Counted from the stretch's first letter, positions 16,621-25,235 are shown. The stretch is DNA of 64,000 nucleotides from AC-32 sp963728765 (GCA_963728765.1 CAVSKX010000001.1:558001-622000), one strand, 5' to 3'. The notes: generated from the sequence alone by a model not told the origin. Translations and numbers: made by a program.

Positions 16621-18501
16621 TCAGCCTTCTTGCGCTCGGCGCGCCTCGCTCGCTCGTCGAGCTCGCGCTGTACTCACTGTAAGCACGGTTCGCCGGACCG
16701 CTTCACGCAGGGGCCCGCGCGGCGGTCGCTCACGCGCGCTCGGGTACGGCGCGTAGCGCGCGATCGAAAGCGCTGTGACCTGGCCGGCCGCGGCCAGCCA
16801 GCCCACCGCGATCGCCAGCGCCGGCAGACGCACGAAGCCGGTCGCGGTCAGCTCCGCGACGTACCAGGGCGTGTCGAGGCCCAGGCCGTAGCGGATCGCG
16901 AGCGAACCGAACAGGAGCAGCGGGCCGATGAATCCTGCGCCGAGCACCGCCAGCCGCGTCCAGAGCGGCCGCCGGCGCACCTGCGGAAGCCACAACCACG
17001 CGTGGAGGGACGGCAGGAGGAAGATGAGCGCGAACGGGTTCGTCGCCACCACCAACAGCGCGACGACGGCCAGCGCGAGCAACGCAGCGGTCGTGCCGGC
17101 CAGCTCTTCCGTGGCCGAAACCGGCCCTCGCGGAGTGAGGCGTTGTCGCGCGACCAACCAGCCGAGCCCGATAAGGACAACCAGTGCGATCAGCGCGACA
17201 ACCGGCCAGTTCGTTCCCGGCGGCGCGTCCGGCGGGAGCGGCACGGACGGCGCCGCAGGCCAGAAGCCCGCCAGCGCGAACAGCTCGAAGACGATCGCCG
17301 CCCACAGCCAGAACCACGCGCGGCTGCGGTAGCTGCGCAGCGCCGGCATCAGTGGGATGTGCCGCCGCCTGCAGCGCGCGAAGAGGTCGACCGCAGACAC
17401 CAGGAAGGGCAGCAGCATCGCCAGCAGCACGAGCTCGATCGCCCAGCCGGGCATCATCCGCGGGCCGAAGTAGATGTAGCGCGCGGTTCCGGGCGAGAGC
17501 TCGGCGCCGTAGTCGAGCCAGCGCAGGAGTTGCTGGGCCGACCGCCCGAGCTGGGCGAGGCGAACGGTGTCGAGGCGATCGGGCCGGTCGAGGAACGCAG
17601 CCGGTGGGCGCTCGCCGCCGCTCGTCAGCGTCAGCGCCGGGATCCCGTGTGCGAGCAACGGTCCCTGCTCGTGCAGCGTGAACGGGAACGCGAGGTCGAC
17701 GAGCTGCGAGAGCGCGCTCGCGTGCGCCGGGCGCTGTCCGGTCTGCTCGAGCACGCGCTGCGCGGCGGTCTCGACGAACGACGGAGAGGCGAGTCGCGGC
17801 TCGAGCCCGGCGAAAACCATCCGAGGCGGCCCGTGCCCGGCAAGCGCGGCCAGGTCGATTGCGGCAACCACGTGGCCGCGATGCGTCTCCGCGAACCGGC
17901 GCGCACCGAGCAACCCGAAGGCGCCGCCGTCGGTCGCGACGAAGACGAGCGTGTGCTGCGGGCCCACGGCCCGCCCGCCGACCCCCGAACCGTAGGACTG
18001 CGCGAGCTGGACCAGGGCCGCGATCCCCGACGCGTTGTTGTTCGCGCCTGGCCCGCGCCCGTCGTTGTCGCGATGCGACATGACGACGATCTCGTCCGGC
18101 GAGCGCCCGGGAATCACCATTTGCTGGTTCACCAGCGTTCGCGTTCCCAGGCCGGGGAGGTTCGCGCGGAAGCGGTCGGCGACGACCTTCAGGCCGTAGG
18201 GCGCAAGCTGCTCGCGGACCCACGCCCGCGCGCCGACGGCGCCGGCGGTCCCGGGCACGCGATCGGGGTAGAGGCGGGCGAGGTCGGAGGTGAGGGCGAC
18301 TGCCGAAGTCCCGTCGAACGACGCCGGGAGAGAGGGTTGCGGCGCCGGGAGCGGATTCGGCTTGTGGACGCTGAACGCGGCTGCCAGCAGCGGTATCCCC
18401 ACCAGCAGCCAGGTTCCCCGATAGAGGCGGCCGCTGACCGGCCGCTCGAGCGTGCCACGACGCGCGCGCCGTCGCGCTGAACGAGGCGGGAGGGCCGCCA
18501 T
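16621..18501 (-). CDS. M28-peptidase-like membrane protein with degenerate active site
   Basis: 626 residues from ATG 18501. One N-terminal membrane helix, an extracytoplasmic Zn-peptidase-like domain (about 65-325), then six or so C-terminal helices. The M28 fold is clear, but the expected catalytic features are altered: HRD (His143, Asp145) is kept, the bridging Asp of GAxDN is Asn155 (GANNNASG), and the catalytic Glu pair before GLLG is Gly193-Ala194. It is therefore likely a non-catalytic relative that binds peptides or acts as a scaffold (inference). It forms an operon with a sortase; the two may act together on surface proteins. A TACTAT box lies 9 bases upstream of the ATG. Confidence 0.8.
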   Translation of the reverse strand: MAALPPRSARRRARRGTLERPVSGRLYRGTWLLVGIPLLAAAFSVHKPNPLPAPQPSLPASFDGTSAVALTSDLARLYPDRVPGTAGAVGARAWVREQLAPYGLKVVADRFRANLPGLGTRTLVNQQMVIPGRSPDEIVVMSHRDNDGRGPGANNNASGIAALVQLAQSYGSGVGGRAVGPQHTLVFVATDGGAFGLLGARRFAETHRGHVVAAIDLAALAGHGPPRMVFAGLEPRLASPSFVETAAQRVLEQTGQRPAHASALSQLVDLAFPFTLHEQGPLLAHGIPALTLTSGGERPPAAFLDRPDRLDTVRLAQLGRSAQQLLRWLDYGAELSPGTARYIYFGPRMMPGWAIELVLLAMLLPFLVSAVDLFARCRRRHIPLMPALRSYRSRAWFWLWAAIVFELFALAGFWPAAPSVPLPPDAPPGTNWPVVALIALVVLIGLGWLVARQRLTPRGPVSATEELAGTTAALLALAVVALLVVATNPFALIFLLPSLHAWLWLPQVRRRPLWTRLAVLGAGFIGPLLLFGSLAIRYGLGLDTPWYVAELTATGFVRLPALAIAVGWLAAAGQVTALSIARYAPYPSARERPPRGPLREAVRRTVLTVSTARARRASEARRAQEG

Positions 18502-18509
18502 ACCGTGGC

Positions 18510-18516
18510 TATAGTA
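18510..18516. promoter_or_regulatory. Overlapping divergent -10 elements
   Basis: Plus strand TATAGT (18510-18515) faces the response regulator gene at 18551. Minus strand TACTAT (18511-18516 reversed) lies 9 bases before the ATG of the M28-like gene at 18501. The two boxes share five bases. Confidence 0.5.
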
Positions 18517-18550
18517 GGCCGCAGAACGACGTGCGCCGGCAGGCGCTGCG

Positions 18551-19246
18551 ATGCCCGATTCCTCAACCATCCTGCTCGTCGACGACGAGGACGCGGTTCA
18601 GAAGCTCCTCGCCTATCCGCTCGAACGCGACGGATTTCGCGTGGTCCAGGCGCGAGACGGTGAGGAGGCGCTGGCGCGGTTTGCGGAGGAGCGCGTCGAT
18701 CTGGTCGTGCTCGACCTGATGCTGCCGAAGGTGGACGGGCTCGAGGTGTGCAAGCGGCTCCGTGCGTCGAGCAGCGTTCCGATCATCATGCTCACCGCCC
18801 GCGACGACGAGCTCGACAAGGTGCTCGGCCTCGAGCTCGGCGCCGACGACTACATCACGAAGCCGTTCTCGATCCGCGAGTTCCGCAGCCGGGTGCGCGC
18901 GCTGCTGCGACGTGCGGCCATCCCGAGCGCGGCCCAGGACGAGGAGGAGACCATCGAGCGCGACGGCCTGCGGATCGACCTCGGCCGGCGCGACGTGGAG
19001 GTGTCGGGGCGAGCGGTGCAGCTCACGTACGTCGAGTTCGAGCTGCTGCGCACCATGGCTGCCAGCCCGGGGCGCGTCTTTACGCGCGAGATGCTCCTGC
19101 AGGCGCTCTGGGGCGGTTCCGACTACCGCGAGCCGCGCACCATCGACGTCCACGTGCGTCACCTGCGCGAAAAGCTCGAGCAGGATCCCAGCGAGCCCGA
19201 GTACATCCTCACCGTCCGGGGCGTCGGCTACCGCTTTCGCCCATGA
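18551..19246 (+). CDS. OmpR-family response regulator (MprA/RegX3-like)
   Basis: 231 residues. Receiver domain with acidic pair Asp11-Asp12, phospho-acceptor Asp55 in VVLDLMLPK, Thr and Lys switch residues in MLTARDD and ITKPFS, then a winged-helix DNA-binding domain with VQLTYVEFELLRTM and YREPRTIDVHVRHLREKLE, ending RGVGYRFRP. It is coupled to the sensor kinase by an ATGA overlap. Gene order regulator, kinase, HtrA protease resembles mycobacterial mprA-mprB-pepD, an envelope-stress system; this parallel is by order and family only. Confidence 0.93.
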   Translation: MPDSSTILLVDDEDAVQKLLAYPLERDGFRVVQARDGEEALARFAEERVDLVVLDLMLPKVDGLEVCKRLRASSSVPIIMLTARDDELDKVLGLELGADDYITKPFSIREFRSRVRALLRRAAIPSAAQDEEETIERDGLRIDLGRRDVEVSGRAVQLTYVEFELLRTMAASPGRVFTREMLLQALWGGSDYREPRTIDVHVRHLREKLEQDPSEPEYILTVRGVGYRFRP

Positions 19247-20664
19247 GCAGCTTCTTTCGCAGCGTCGGCGCACAGTTGAGCCTGGCGCTCCTCCTGGTGG
19301 TGGCCGTGGCGCTCGGGATCGTCTACCTCAGTGTCGTGCCGTCGCTCCGGGACCGGGCCATCGACACTCGCGTCGCCCAGATGGAGGGGATCGTCGCGAA
19401 GGTCCGGCAGGAAGTCACCGATGTGTCGCCGCTCGATCCGGACTTCGTCGCGACGGCGTCGGAGGAGAACGGCAACGCCACGGTCGCGCTGATGGACCGG
19501 CTCTCGCCTCAGGCGAAGGTCAGCCCCTTCGATTACTCCGGTGAGCTGGGCGACCGGCTGTTGGCGGACCCGATTGCAACGCAGGCGCTCGACACCCGCG
19601 CGCCGGCGCATGGGCACGTGACCGACGGCGAGGACGTCTGGGCGGAGGCGGCCGCGCCCGTTCTCGGTGGCAAGTACGCGCTGCTCGTGAGCACCCCTGT
19701 CGACCTCTCCAGCATCCGGCTCGTCGAGCGGCGCGTCCTGTTTGCTGCCGGTGTGGCGCTCATCATCGCGGTGCTCCTCGGCTACGCGGGCGCGCGGATC
19801 TTCGCCCGCCGGATCAAGCGGCTCGAGCGCGCCGCCGACCGGATCGCGAGCGGCCGCTTCGACGAGCCGGTCGTCGACACGCGGGGGGACGAGCTGGCCG
19901 CGCTCGCGTCGGCGTTCGACCGGATGCGGGTACGGCTCGCGCACCTCGACGACGCGCGCAGAGCGTTCGTCGCGAACGCCTCCCACGAGCTGCGAACGCC
20001 GCTCTTTTCGCTCGGCGGCTTCCTCGAGTTGCTCGACGACGAGGAGCTGGACGAAGCGACGAGGCAAGAATTCCTCGGCTCGATGCGCGAGCAGGTCGAC
20101 CGCCTGACGAAGCTCGCCTCGGACCTGCTCGACCTGACACGGCTCGACGCCGGGCGACTCACGGTCGACCGCGAGCCTGTCGACCTGGGCGCGCTGGGCG
20201 GCGAACTGGTCGAGGAGTTCGGCCCGTTGGCGGCGTCGACCCGACACACGTTGACCGGAAGTGTCGACGGCGCTGTCTTCGGGGAAGCCGACGAGCTGCG
20301 CACGCTCCAGCTCGGCCGGATCCTGGTCGAGAACGCGCTCCTGCACACGCCGCCCGAAACCGCGGTCGAGGTGCGTGCGCGACGCCGTGGTGACGCGGCG
20401 GTGCTCGAAGTCCAGGATGGAGGCCCCGGAATCCCTCCCAACCAGCGCGACCAGCTGTTCGAGCGGTTCTTCCGCCTCGACGGCGCGCGGGCGTCCGGCA
20501 GCGGCCTCGGCCTCGCGATCGCCAAGGAGCTCGCCGAGTTGATGGACGGCTCGGTGGAGCTCGATTCCGAGCCCGGCCGCACCGTGTTTTCGCTCGTGCT
20601 GCCCGGCGACAGCCATTCGCCTCGGGCGATTTCACGGGAAATCACGGGCTCCGCAACCGCCTAG
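19243..20664 (+). CDS. Sensor histidine kinase (HAMP, HisKA, HATPase_c)
   Basis: 473 residues from ATG 19243. Two membrane helices (about 11-33 and 165-185) bracket an extracytoplasmic sensor of about 130 residues. A HAMP linker follows, then phospho-acceptor His248 in NASHELRTPL and an ATP-binding domain with NALLHTP-type N box, DGGPGIP (G1), FERFFR (F box) and GSGLGLAI (G2). It should phosphorylate the regulator encoded just upstream. The sensor region has no recognisable ligand domain. Confidence 0.93.
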   Translation: MSSFFRSVGAQLSLALLLVVAVALGIVYLSVVPSLRDRAIDTRVAQMEGIVAKVRQEVTDVSPLDPDFVATASEENGNATVALMDRLSPQAKVSPFDYSGELGDRLLADPIATQALDTRAPAHGHVTDGEDVWAEAAAPVLGGKYALLVSTPVDLSSIRLVERRVLFAAGVALIIAVLLGYAGARIFARRIKRLERAADRIASGRFDEPVVDTRGDELAALASAFDRMRVRLAHLDDARRAFVANASHELRTPLFSLGGFLELLDDEELDEATRQEFLGSMREQVDRLTKLASDLLDLTRLDAGRLTVDREPVDLGALGGELVEEFGPLAASTRHTLTGSVDGAVFGEADELRTLQLGRILVENALLHTPPETAVEVRARRRGDAAVLEVQDGGPGIPPNQRDQLFERFFRLDGARASGSGLGLAIAKELAELMDGSVELDSEPGRTVFSLVLPGDSHSPRAISREITGSATA

Positions 20665-20665
20665 C

Positions 20666-20671
20666 TACAGT
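20666..20671 (+). promoter_or_regulatory. -10 box for htrA gene (leaderless)
   Basis: TACAGT, in GCTACAGTGCG, lies 9 bases before GTG 20681 and there is no Shine-Dalgarno sequence. The HtrA gene can therefore be transcribed separately from the kinase operon that ends at 20664. Confidence 0.5.
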
Positions 20672-20680
20672 GCGAGCGCC

Positions 20681-21877
20681 GTGCGAATCGGCCCTCTTGC
20701 AGCAATTGCCCTCGGGTCCGCCGTGCTCGGCGGCGTGGTCGCGGTGGGCGTGGGTCAGCTGACCGGCTGGACCGATTCGAGCTCCACGACGACCGTTTTC
20801 CGCGCCTCACCGGTGCAGCCCGGCCCCACGGCCGCTACGGCCGCGGTCGGGCCGAGCGCGAAGCCACTCCCCGGGAACGGCTTCAGCCCGAGCTCGATCT
20901 ACGCACGCCGCTCACCGGGCGTCGTCACGATCGTCTCGGTCTACGGCAACGATTCCGGCTCTACGCGCCAGGGCTCGGGCTTCGTCGTCTCGCCGCAGGG
21001 CTACATCCTCACCAACTCGCACGTGATTACGACCGCGGGCGACACCACGGTCGCGCAGCCGGCCGACAGCGTCTTCATCGAGTTCCAGGACCGCGACCGG
21101 GCCGAGGCGAAGATCGTCGGCTGGGACGTCTTCGACGACGTCGGGCTCGTCAAGGTCGACCCGTCGGCGCATCCACTGGCCCCGGTGCCTCTGGGCAACT
21201 CGGCCGCCGCCGTCGTCGGGGAACCGGTTGCTGCGATCGGTAGCCCCTTCGGCAACGAGAATTCGCTCGCCGTCGGCGTGGTGTCCGCGGTGCACCGGTC
21301 GGTCGACTCGCTCACCTCGAGCTTCAACCTCGTCGACGCGATTCAGACCGACGCGCCGATCAACCACGGCAACTCGGGCGGGCCGCTCTTCGACGCGCGC
21401 GGCCGCGTGATCGGCATCAACGCGCAGATCAACAGCACGAGTGGCGAGGCCGAAGGAGTGGGGTTCGCGGTGCCGATCAACTCCGCCAAGCGCTCGATGC
21501 AGCAACTGATCGCCAACGGGTCGGTCTCATACGCCTACGTGGGCGTCGAGACGACCGACCTCACGCCCGCCCTCGCGCGCCGGTTCGGCTACGGGGTTCA
21601 GCGGGGTGCAGTTGTGACCGACGTTCTCGACGGGAGCCCCGCAGCGAAGGGCGGGCTCCGCCCGGGCCGCAAGACCGCGAGCGCGTTCGGGGTCGACTTC
21701 CCACGCAGCGGCGACGTGATCGTCTCGATCGACGGCCGTCGCGTGACCGGGTCGGAAGACATTGCGCGAATTGTCACGAGCATGCGACCCGGCCAGGTCG
21801 CACGCTTCGCCGTCGAGCGCGGCGACGCACGCCTCGTGCTCCCGGTTCGCCTCGGCGAGCGCTCCGAGTCGAGCTGA
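20681..21877 (+). CDS. HtrA/PepD-like trypsin-type serine protease with PDZ domain
   Basis: 398 residues from GTG 20681. An N-terminal membrane anchor (about 5-28) and a Ser/Thr/Pro-rich linker precede an S1C protease domain with His114 (TNSHV), Asp153 (DDVGLVKV) and Ser232 (GNSGGP), then one PDZ domain (about 278-390, YVGVETTDL and GGLRPGR). It should act outside the membrane as a quality-control protease. Placement behind a two-component system suggests it is a regulon member, as PepD is of MprAB in mycobacteria. Confidence 0.93.
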   Translation: MRIGPLAAIALGSAVLGGVVAVGVGQLTGWTDSSSTTTVFRASPVQPGPTAATAAVGPSAKPLPGNGFSPSSIYARRSPGVVTIVSVYGNDSGSTRQGSGFVVSPQGYILTNSHVITTAGDTTVAQPADSVFIEFQDRDRAEAKIVGWDVFDDVGLVKVDPSAHPLAPVPLGNSAAAVVGEPVAAIGSPFGNENSLAVGVVSAVHRSVDSLTSSFNLVDAIQTDAPINHGNSGGPLFDARGRVIGINAQINSTSGEAEGVGFAVPINSAKRSMQQLIANGSVSYAYVGVETTDLTPALARRFGYGVQRGAVVTDVLDGSPAAKGGLRPGRKTASAFGVDFPRSGDVIVSIDGRRVTGSEDIARIVTSMRPGQVARFAVERGDARLVLPVRLGERSESS

Positions 21878-21882
21878 CCATC

Positions 21883-21888
21883 TAGGAT
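21883..21888 (+). promoter_or_regulatory. -10 box before a 22-codon leader ORF
   Basis: TAGGAT lies 7 bases before GTG 21896, the first codon of a mini-ORF that ends one base before the anti-sigma-type kinase gene. Position matches the other leaderless -10 boxes of the window. Confidence 0.4.
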
Positions 21889-21895
21889 CGAACCC

Positions 21896-21964
21896 GTGAC
21901 CTTCTACGGCGGGCACGCGAATCCCCCCTGGTTACGCGCACGCGCTTGGCGGGCACGAACCTGA
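21896..21964 (+). CDS. Possible 22-aa leader peptide
   Basis: A GTG-initiated frame of 22 codons, with two Trp and an Arg-rich end (RARAWRART), terminates with TGA at 21962-21964, one base before the ATG at 21966. The downstream gene has no good Shine-Dalgarno sequence, so it may depend on reinitiation after this mini-ORF. The TAGGAT box is placed as for a leaderless mRNA. This could equally be a fortuitous open frame in the 88-base gap; only conservation or ribosome profiling would settle it. Confidence 0.3.
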   Translation: MTFYGGHANPPWLRARAWRART

Positions 21965-21965
21965 C

Positions 21966-22382
21966 ATGAGCGAAGAGGGCCGCTCAGTTCGCCTGACGAT
22001 TCCCGCCCGGCCGGAGTACATCACGCTCGGAAGGCTCGCCTTGACGGCGATCGCCGGTGTGCGCCCGCTCTCGGACGAGACGCTCCACGACCTCAAGCTC
22101 GCGTTGACCGAGGCCTGCACGAACTCGGTGAAGCACGCGTACCAGGACGGGATCGGCAGCGTCGACATCGTCTACGAGCTCCACGGCGACCGGTTGGCGG
22201 TCGAGGTCGGCGACGCCGGCTCCGGCTTCGACACGCGCGACGACACCGTGGACGTCGGGGGCGACCTCGCTGAAGGCGGTCTCGGGATCGCGATCATCCG
22301 TGCGGTCACCGACGAGGTCGAGATCGGGAAGCGCGAGGGCGGTGGCTCCCGGCTCCGCTTCGTGAAGCTCCTCGGCGACTGA
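21966..22382 (+). CDS. Anti-sigma regulatory factor (RsbW-like ATP-binding kinase)
   Basis: 138 residues of the HATPase_c_2 family. N box in LKLALTEACTNSVKHAY, G1 box in VEVGDAGSGFDTR, and G2-like EGGLGIAIIRAVTDEVEI. Relatives such as RsbW and SpoIIAB bind and inhibit sigma factors of the SigB/SigF group and phosphorylate an anti-anti-sigma partner. No sigma factor or anti-anti-sigma gene is adjacent; the ECF sigma factor at 49.5 kb belongs to a different class. Downstream trehalose genes would suit a general or osmotic stress circuit (inference). Confidence 0.85.
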   Translation: MSEEGRSVRLTIPARPEYITLGRLALTAIAGVRPLSDETLHDLKLALTEACTNSVKHAYQDGIGSVDIVYELHGDRLAVEVGDAGSGFDTRDDTVDVGGDLAEGGLGIAIIRAVTDEVEIGKREGGGSRLRFVKLLGD

Positions 22383-22418
22383 AGCTGCTCGGCGGCTGAA
22401 GCCGACCAGACCGAGCGG

Positions 22419-22424
22419 TATTCT
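22419..22424 (+). promoter_or_regulatory. -10 box for treT-like gene (leaderless)
   Basis: TATTCT ends 11 bases before GTG 22436 and no Shine-Dalgarno sequence is visible. Confidence 0.45.
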
Positions 22425-22435
22425 CGCTGGCCGCA

Positions 22436-23722
22436 GTGCTTCAGCTCGTCAACGTCGGCCAGAAGTCGCTCGCGGACTACGCGACGATCGCCACGCGCGG
22501 GCTGATGGAGGAGATTCGGCGGCTCGCCGAGCCCCTGCGCGGCAAGCGGCTCGTCCACGTCTCCGCGACGGCCTTCGGCGGCGGTGTGGCCGAGATCAAC
22601 TACGCGCTCGTGCCGCTGATGCGGGACGCGGGGCTCGACGCCGAGTGGCGGATCATCGCAGGCGCGGAGGAGTTCTTCGCGGTCACTAAGGGAATCCACA
22701 ACGCGCTCCAGGGCGACCCGACGGGGCTGACCGCGACCCAGCAGGAGGTGTACCGGCGGTTCCAGGCCGTGAACGCGGAGGAGCTCGCCGACGACTACGA
22801 CTTCGTGCTGATGCACGACCCGCAGCCGGCGGGCATGATCGAGCACTTTCCCGACAGCTCCGCGCACTGGATCTGGCGCTGCCACATCGACCTCTCGCAG
22901 CCGAACCGCGAGGTGCTCGACTTCCTGCTGCCCTGGCTCGCCCGGTACGACGCGGCGATCTTCCACATGCAGGAGTACGTGCCGCGGGCGGAGGGGATGC
23001 CCCCGGCGTTCATCTGGCCGCCGGCGATCGACCCACTGACGCCGAAGAACATGGCGCTCTCCCCGGAGGACGCTTCGTACATCGTCGACCAGTTCGGGAT
23101 CGACGTGGAGCGGCCGCTGATCACGCAGGTTTCACGCTTCGACCCGTGGAAGGACCCGCTGGGCGTGATCGACGCCTATCGGCTGGTGAAGGCCGGGCAC
23201 CCGGACGTCCAGCTCGCGCTCGTCGGCTCGATGGCCCACGACGACCCAGAGGGCTGGGACTACTACAACCGAACCGTCACCTACGCGGCCGGCGACCCCG
23301 ACGTCTACATCCTCTCCAACCTGAACAACATCGGGTCGGTCGAGGTCAACGCTTTCCAGGTGCACTCGGACGCCGTCGTCCAGAAGTCGACGAAGGAGGG
23401 CTTCGGCCTCACCGTCACGGAGGCGCTTTGGAAGACGCGGCCGGTGGTCGCGAGCCGCGTCGGCGGGATCGTGGCGCAGATCCAGGACGGCGAGACCGGC
23501 TGGCTGGTCGACCCGAACGCCCCCGAAAAGTGCGCGGCCGCGTGCATCGAGATCCTGAACGACCCCGCCGCCGCGAGACAGCGCGCGCTGCGAGGCAAGG
23601 AGTACGTCCGTCGCAACTTCCTGATGCCGCGGCTCCTGCGCGACTGGCTCGTGCTGCTGAACAAGCTCGACGGCAACGACACCGCGGGCGCCGAGGTCAC
23701 GGCGGCCGTCGTCGCTTCGTAA
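22436..23722 (+). CDS. treT: TreT-like trehalose glycosyltransferring synthase (GT4)
   Basis: 428 residues. GT-B fold with RLVHVSATAFGGGVAEINYALVPL at the N-terminus (GGGVAE is typical of TreT), HDPQPAG, HWIWRCHIDLSQPN, and the donor lobe ITQVSRFDPWKDPLGVIDAY and STKEGFGLTVTEALWKTRPVVA (E-x7-E). TreT makes trehalose directly from NDP-glucose and glucose. It is followed at once by an OtsA-like gene, which would give a second route through trehalose 6-phosphate. A retaining GT4 with another acceptor cannot be excluded. Confidence 0.82.
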   Translation: MLQLVNVGQKSLADYATIATRGLMEEIRRLAEPLRGKRLVHVSATAFGGGVAEINYALVPLMRDAGLDAEWRIIAGAEEFFAVTKGIHNALQGDPTGLTATQQEVYRRFQAVNAEELADDYDFVLMHDPQPAGMIEHFPDSSAHWIWRCHIDLSQPNREVLDFLLPWLARYDAAIFHMQEYVPRAEGMPPAFIWPPAIDPLTPKNMALSPEDASYIVDQFGIDVERPLITQVSRFDPWKDPLGVIDAYRLVKAGHPDVQLALVGSMAHDDPEGWDYYNRTVTYAAGDPDVYILSNLNNIGSVEVNAFQVHSDAVVQKSTKEGFGLTVTEALWKTRPVVASRVGGIVAQIQDGETGWLVDPNAPEKCAAACIEILNDPAAARQRALRGKEYVRRNFLMPRLLRDWLVLLNKLDGNDTAGAEVTAAVVAS

Positions 23723-23746
23723 GCGTTTCACGGGGCCGGTCCGGGG

Positions 23747-23752
23747 TAGGGT
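23747..23752 (+). promoter_or_regulatory. -10 box for otsA-like gene
   Basis: TAGGGT lies 10 bases before ATG 23763. It overlaps an alternative upstream GTG at 23751, so it argues for ATG 23763 as the true start. Confidence 0.45.
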
Positions 23753-23762
23753 GGCGCCGGGC

Positions 23763-25235
23763 ATGGCGGATCGTCGCAGGCTGATCGTCGTTTCCAACCG
23801 CGGCCCCGTGACGTACCAGCGCGACGGGGACGATCGCGTTGCGCGGCGCGGCGGCGGCGGACTGGTGACGGCCCTGCGGAGCCTGGTCGAGCACCACGAC
23901 GTGACGTGGATCGCGAGTGCGATGAGCGAGGAGGACCGGGCCGTCGCGGCCGAAAGCGGCGAGCGCGCCGTCGAGGAGCGCTCGCGAGACGGCTCGGTGT
24001 TCCGCCTGCGTCTCGTCGCGCACGACGAGACGGCCTACGACTGGTTCTACAACGTGATCGCGAACCCGATGCTTTGGTTCCTGCAGCACTACCTCTGGCA
24101 GCTCGCGTACACGCCGTCGGTGGACATCGCGCTGCGGAACGCCTGGGACGAGGGCTACGCGCGGGTGAACGAGGGCTTTGCCAAGGCCGTGCTCGAGGAG
24201 CTGGAGGAGCAGCCCGAGGCTGCCGTCTTCTTCCACGACTACCACCTCTACCTCGCGCCTCGTCTGGTGCGCGAGCGCGCTCCCGACGCGCTGCTCGCCC
24301 ACTTCGTCCACATCCCCTGGCCGCAGACCGACTACTGGCACGTCCTCCCGGACACGATCCGGCGCGAGATCCACGAGGGCGTGCTCGCGAACGACGTGAT
24401 CGGGTTCCACACGCACCAGTGGCGGCTGAACTTCATGCGCGCGGCGAGTGACGTCGCGGGTGCGGATGCGAACTTCGTCGACGGCGTGGTCGACCACGAC
24501 GGTCGCCGCTCGCTGGTCACCGTGCACCCGATCTCGGTCGACCCGGACGAGTTCGATGAGTTGGCCGGCAGCGAGGACGTCATGGCCGCGGAGCGCGACC
24601 TCGTCGAGCGGCGGCCGGAACAACTCGTGCTGCGTGTCGACCGCACCGACCCGTCAAAGAACATCGCCCGTGGCTTCCGCGCCTTCGAGCTCTATCTCGA
24701 GGCGCACCCCGAGCGGCACACGCGGGTCGGGATGCTCGCGCTCCTCGACCCGTCACGGCAGGACATCCCGGAGTACGCCGAGTACCTCGGCGCGATCCAG
24801 CGTGAGGCACGACGCGTGAACGACCGGTTCCAGCAGGAGGGATGGGTGCCGATCGACCTCGTGATCCAGGACAACTTCATCGGCTCGGTCGCCGCCTACA
24901 AGCAGTTCGACGTGCTCTTCGTAAACGCGATCTTCGACGGCATGAACCTCATCGCCAAGGAGGCGCCGCTCGTCAACGAGCACGACGGGGTACTGATCCT
25001 CTCCGAGAACGCCGGCGCGCACGCCGAGCTCGGCGAGTGGGCGCTGACGGTGAACCCGTTCGACGTCGCCGGCCAGGCGCAGGCGATCCACGAGGCGCTG
25101 ACGATGGCGGCCGACGAGCGGAGCAGGCGCCTCGAGGCGATCCGCGCCCACGTGCGCGAGCACGACGTCGCCGGCTGGATCGACGCGCAGCTGAGCGACC
25201 TCGACCGCTGCGGCGCGCGAGTCGGCTCGAGCTAG
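23763..25235 (+). CDS. otsA: Trehalose-6-phosphate synthase-like GT20 glycosyltransferase
   Basis: 490 residues. GT20 signatures: VVSNRGPV near the N-terminus, GGGLVTAL, VFFHDYHLYLAPRLVRE, FVHIPWPQ, NDVIGFHTHQWRLNF, VHPISVDP, then RVDRTDPSKNI (canonical VDRLDYTKGI) and FVNAIFDGMNLIAKE. It should transfer glucose from an NDP donor to a sugar phosphate. The changed VDRxDxxK region leaves room for another acceptor such as glycerol 3-phosphate. No OtsB phosphatase gene lies in the window. The stop shares a CTAG palindrome with the stop of a small convergent gene. Confidence 0.82.
   Translation: MADRRRLIVVSNRGPVTYQRDGDDRVARRGGGGLVTALRSLVEHHDVTWIASAMSEEDRAVAAESGERAVEERSRDGSVFRLRLVAHDETAYDWFYNVIANPMLWFLQHYLWQLAYTPSVDIALRNAWDEGYARVNEGFAKAVLEELEEQPEAAVFFHDYHLYLAPRLVRERAPDALLAHFVHIPWPQTDYWHVLPDTIRREIHEGVLANDVIGFHTHQWRLNFMRAASDVAGADANFVDGVVDHDGRRSLVTVHPISVDPDEFDELAGSEDVMAAERDLVERRPEQLVLRVDRTDPSKNIARGFRAFELYLEAHPERHTRVGMLALLDPSRQDIPEYAEYLGAIQREARRVNDRFQQEGWVPIDLVIQDNFIGSVAAYKQFDVLFVNAIFDGMNLIAKEAPLVNEHDGVLILSENAGAHAELGEWALTVNPFDVAGQAQAIHEALTMAADERSRRLEAIRAHVREHDVAGWIDAQLSDLDRCGARVGSS

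Noticed and set aside
16630..18480. 616-codon plus-strand frame opposite the M28-like gene
   Set aside because: Arg/Gln-rich, no domain, no start signal; the minus-strand gene has clear membrane helices and family motifs.
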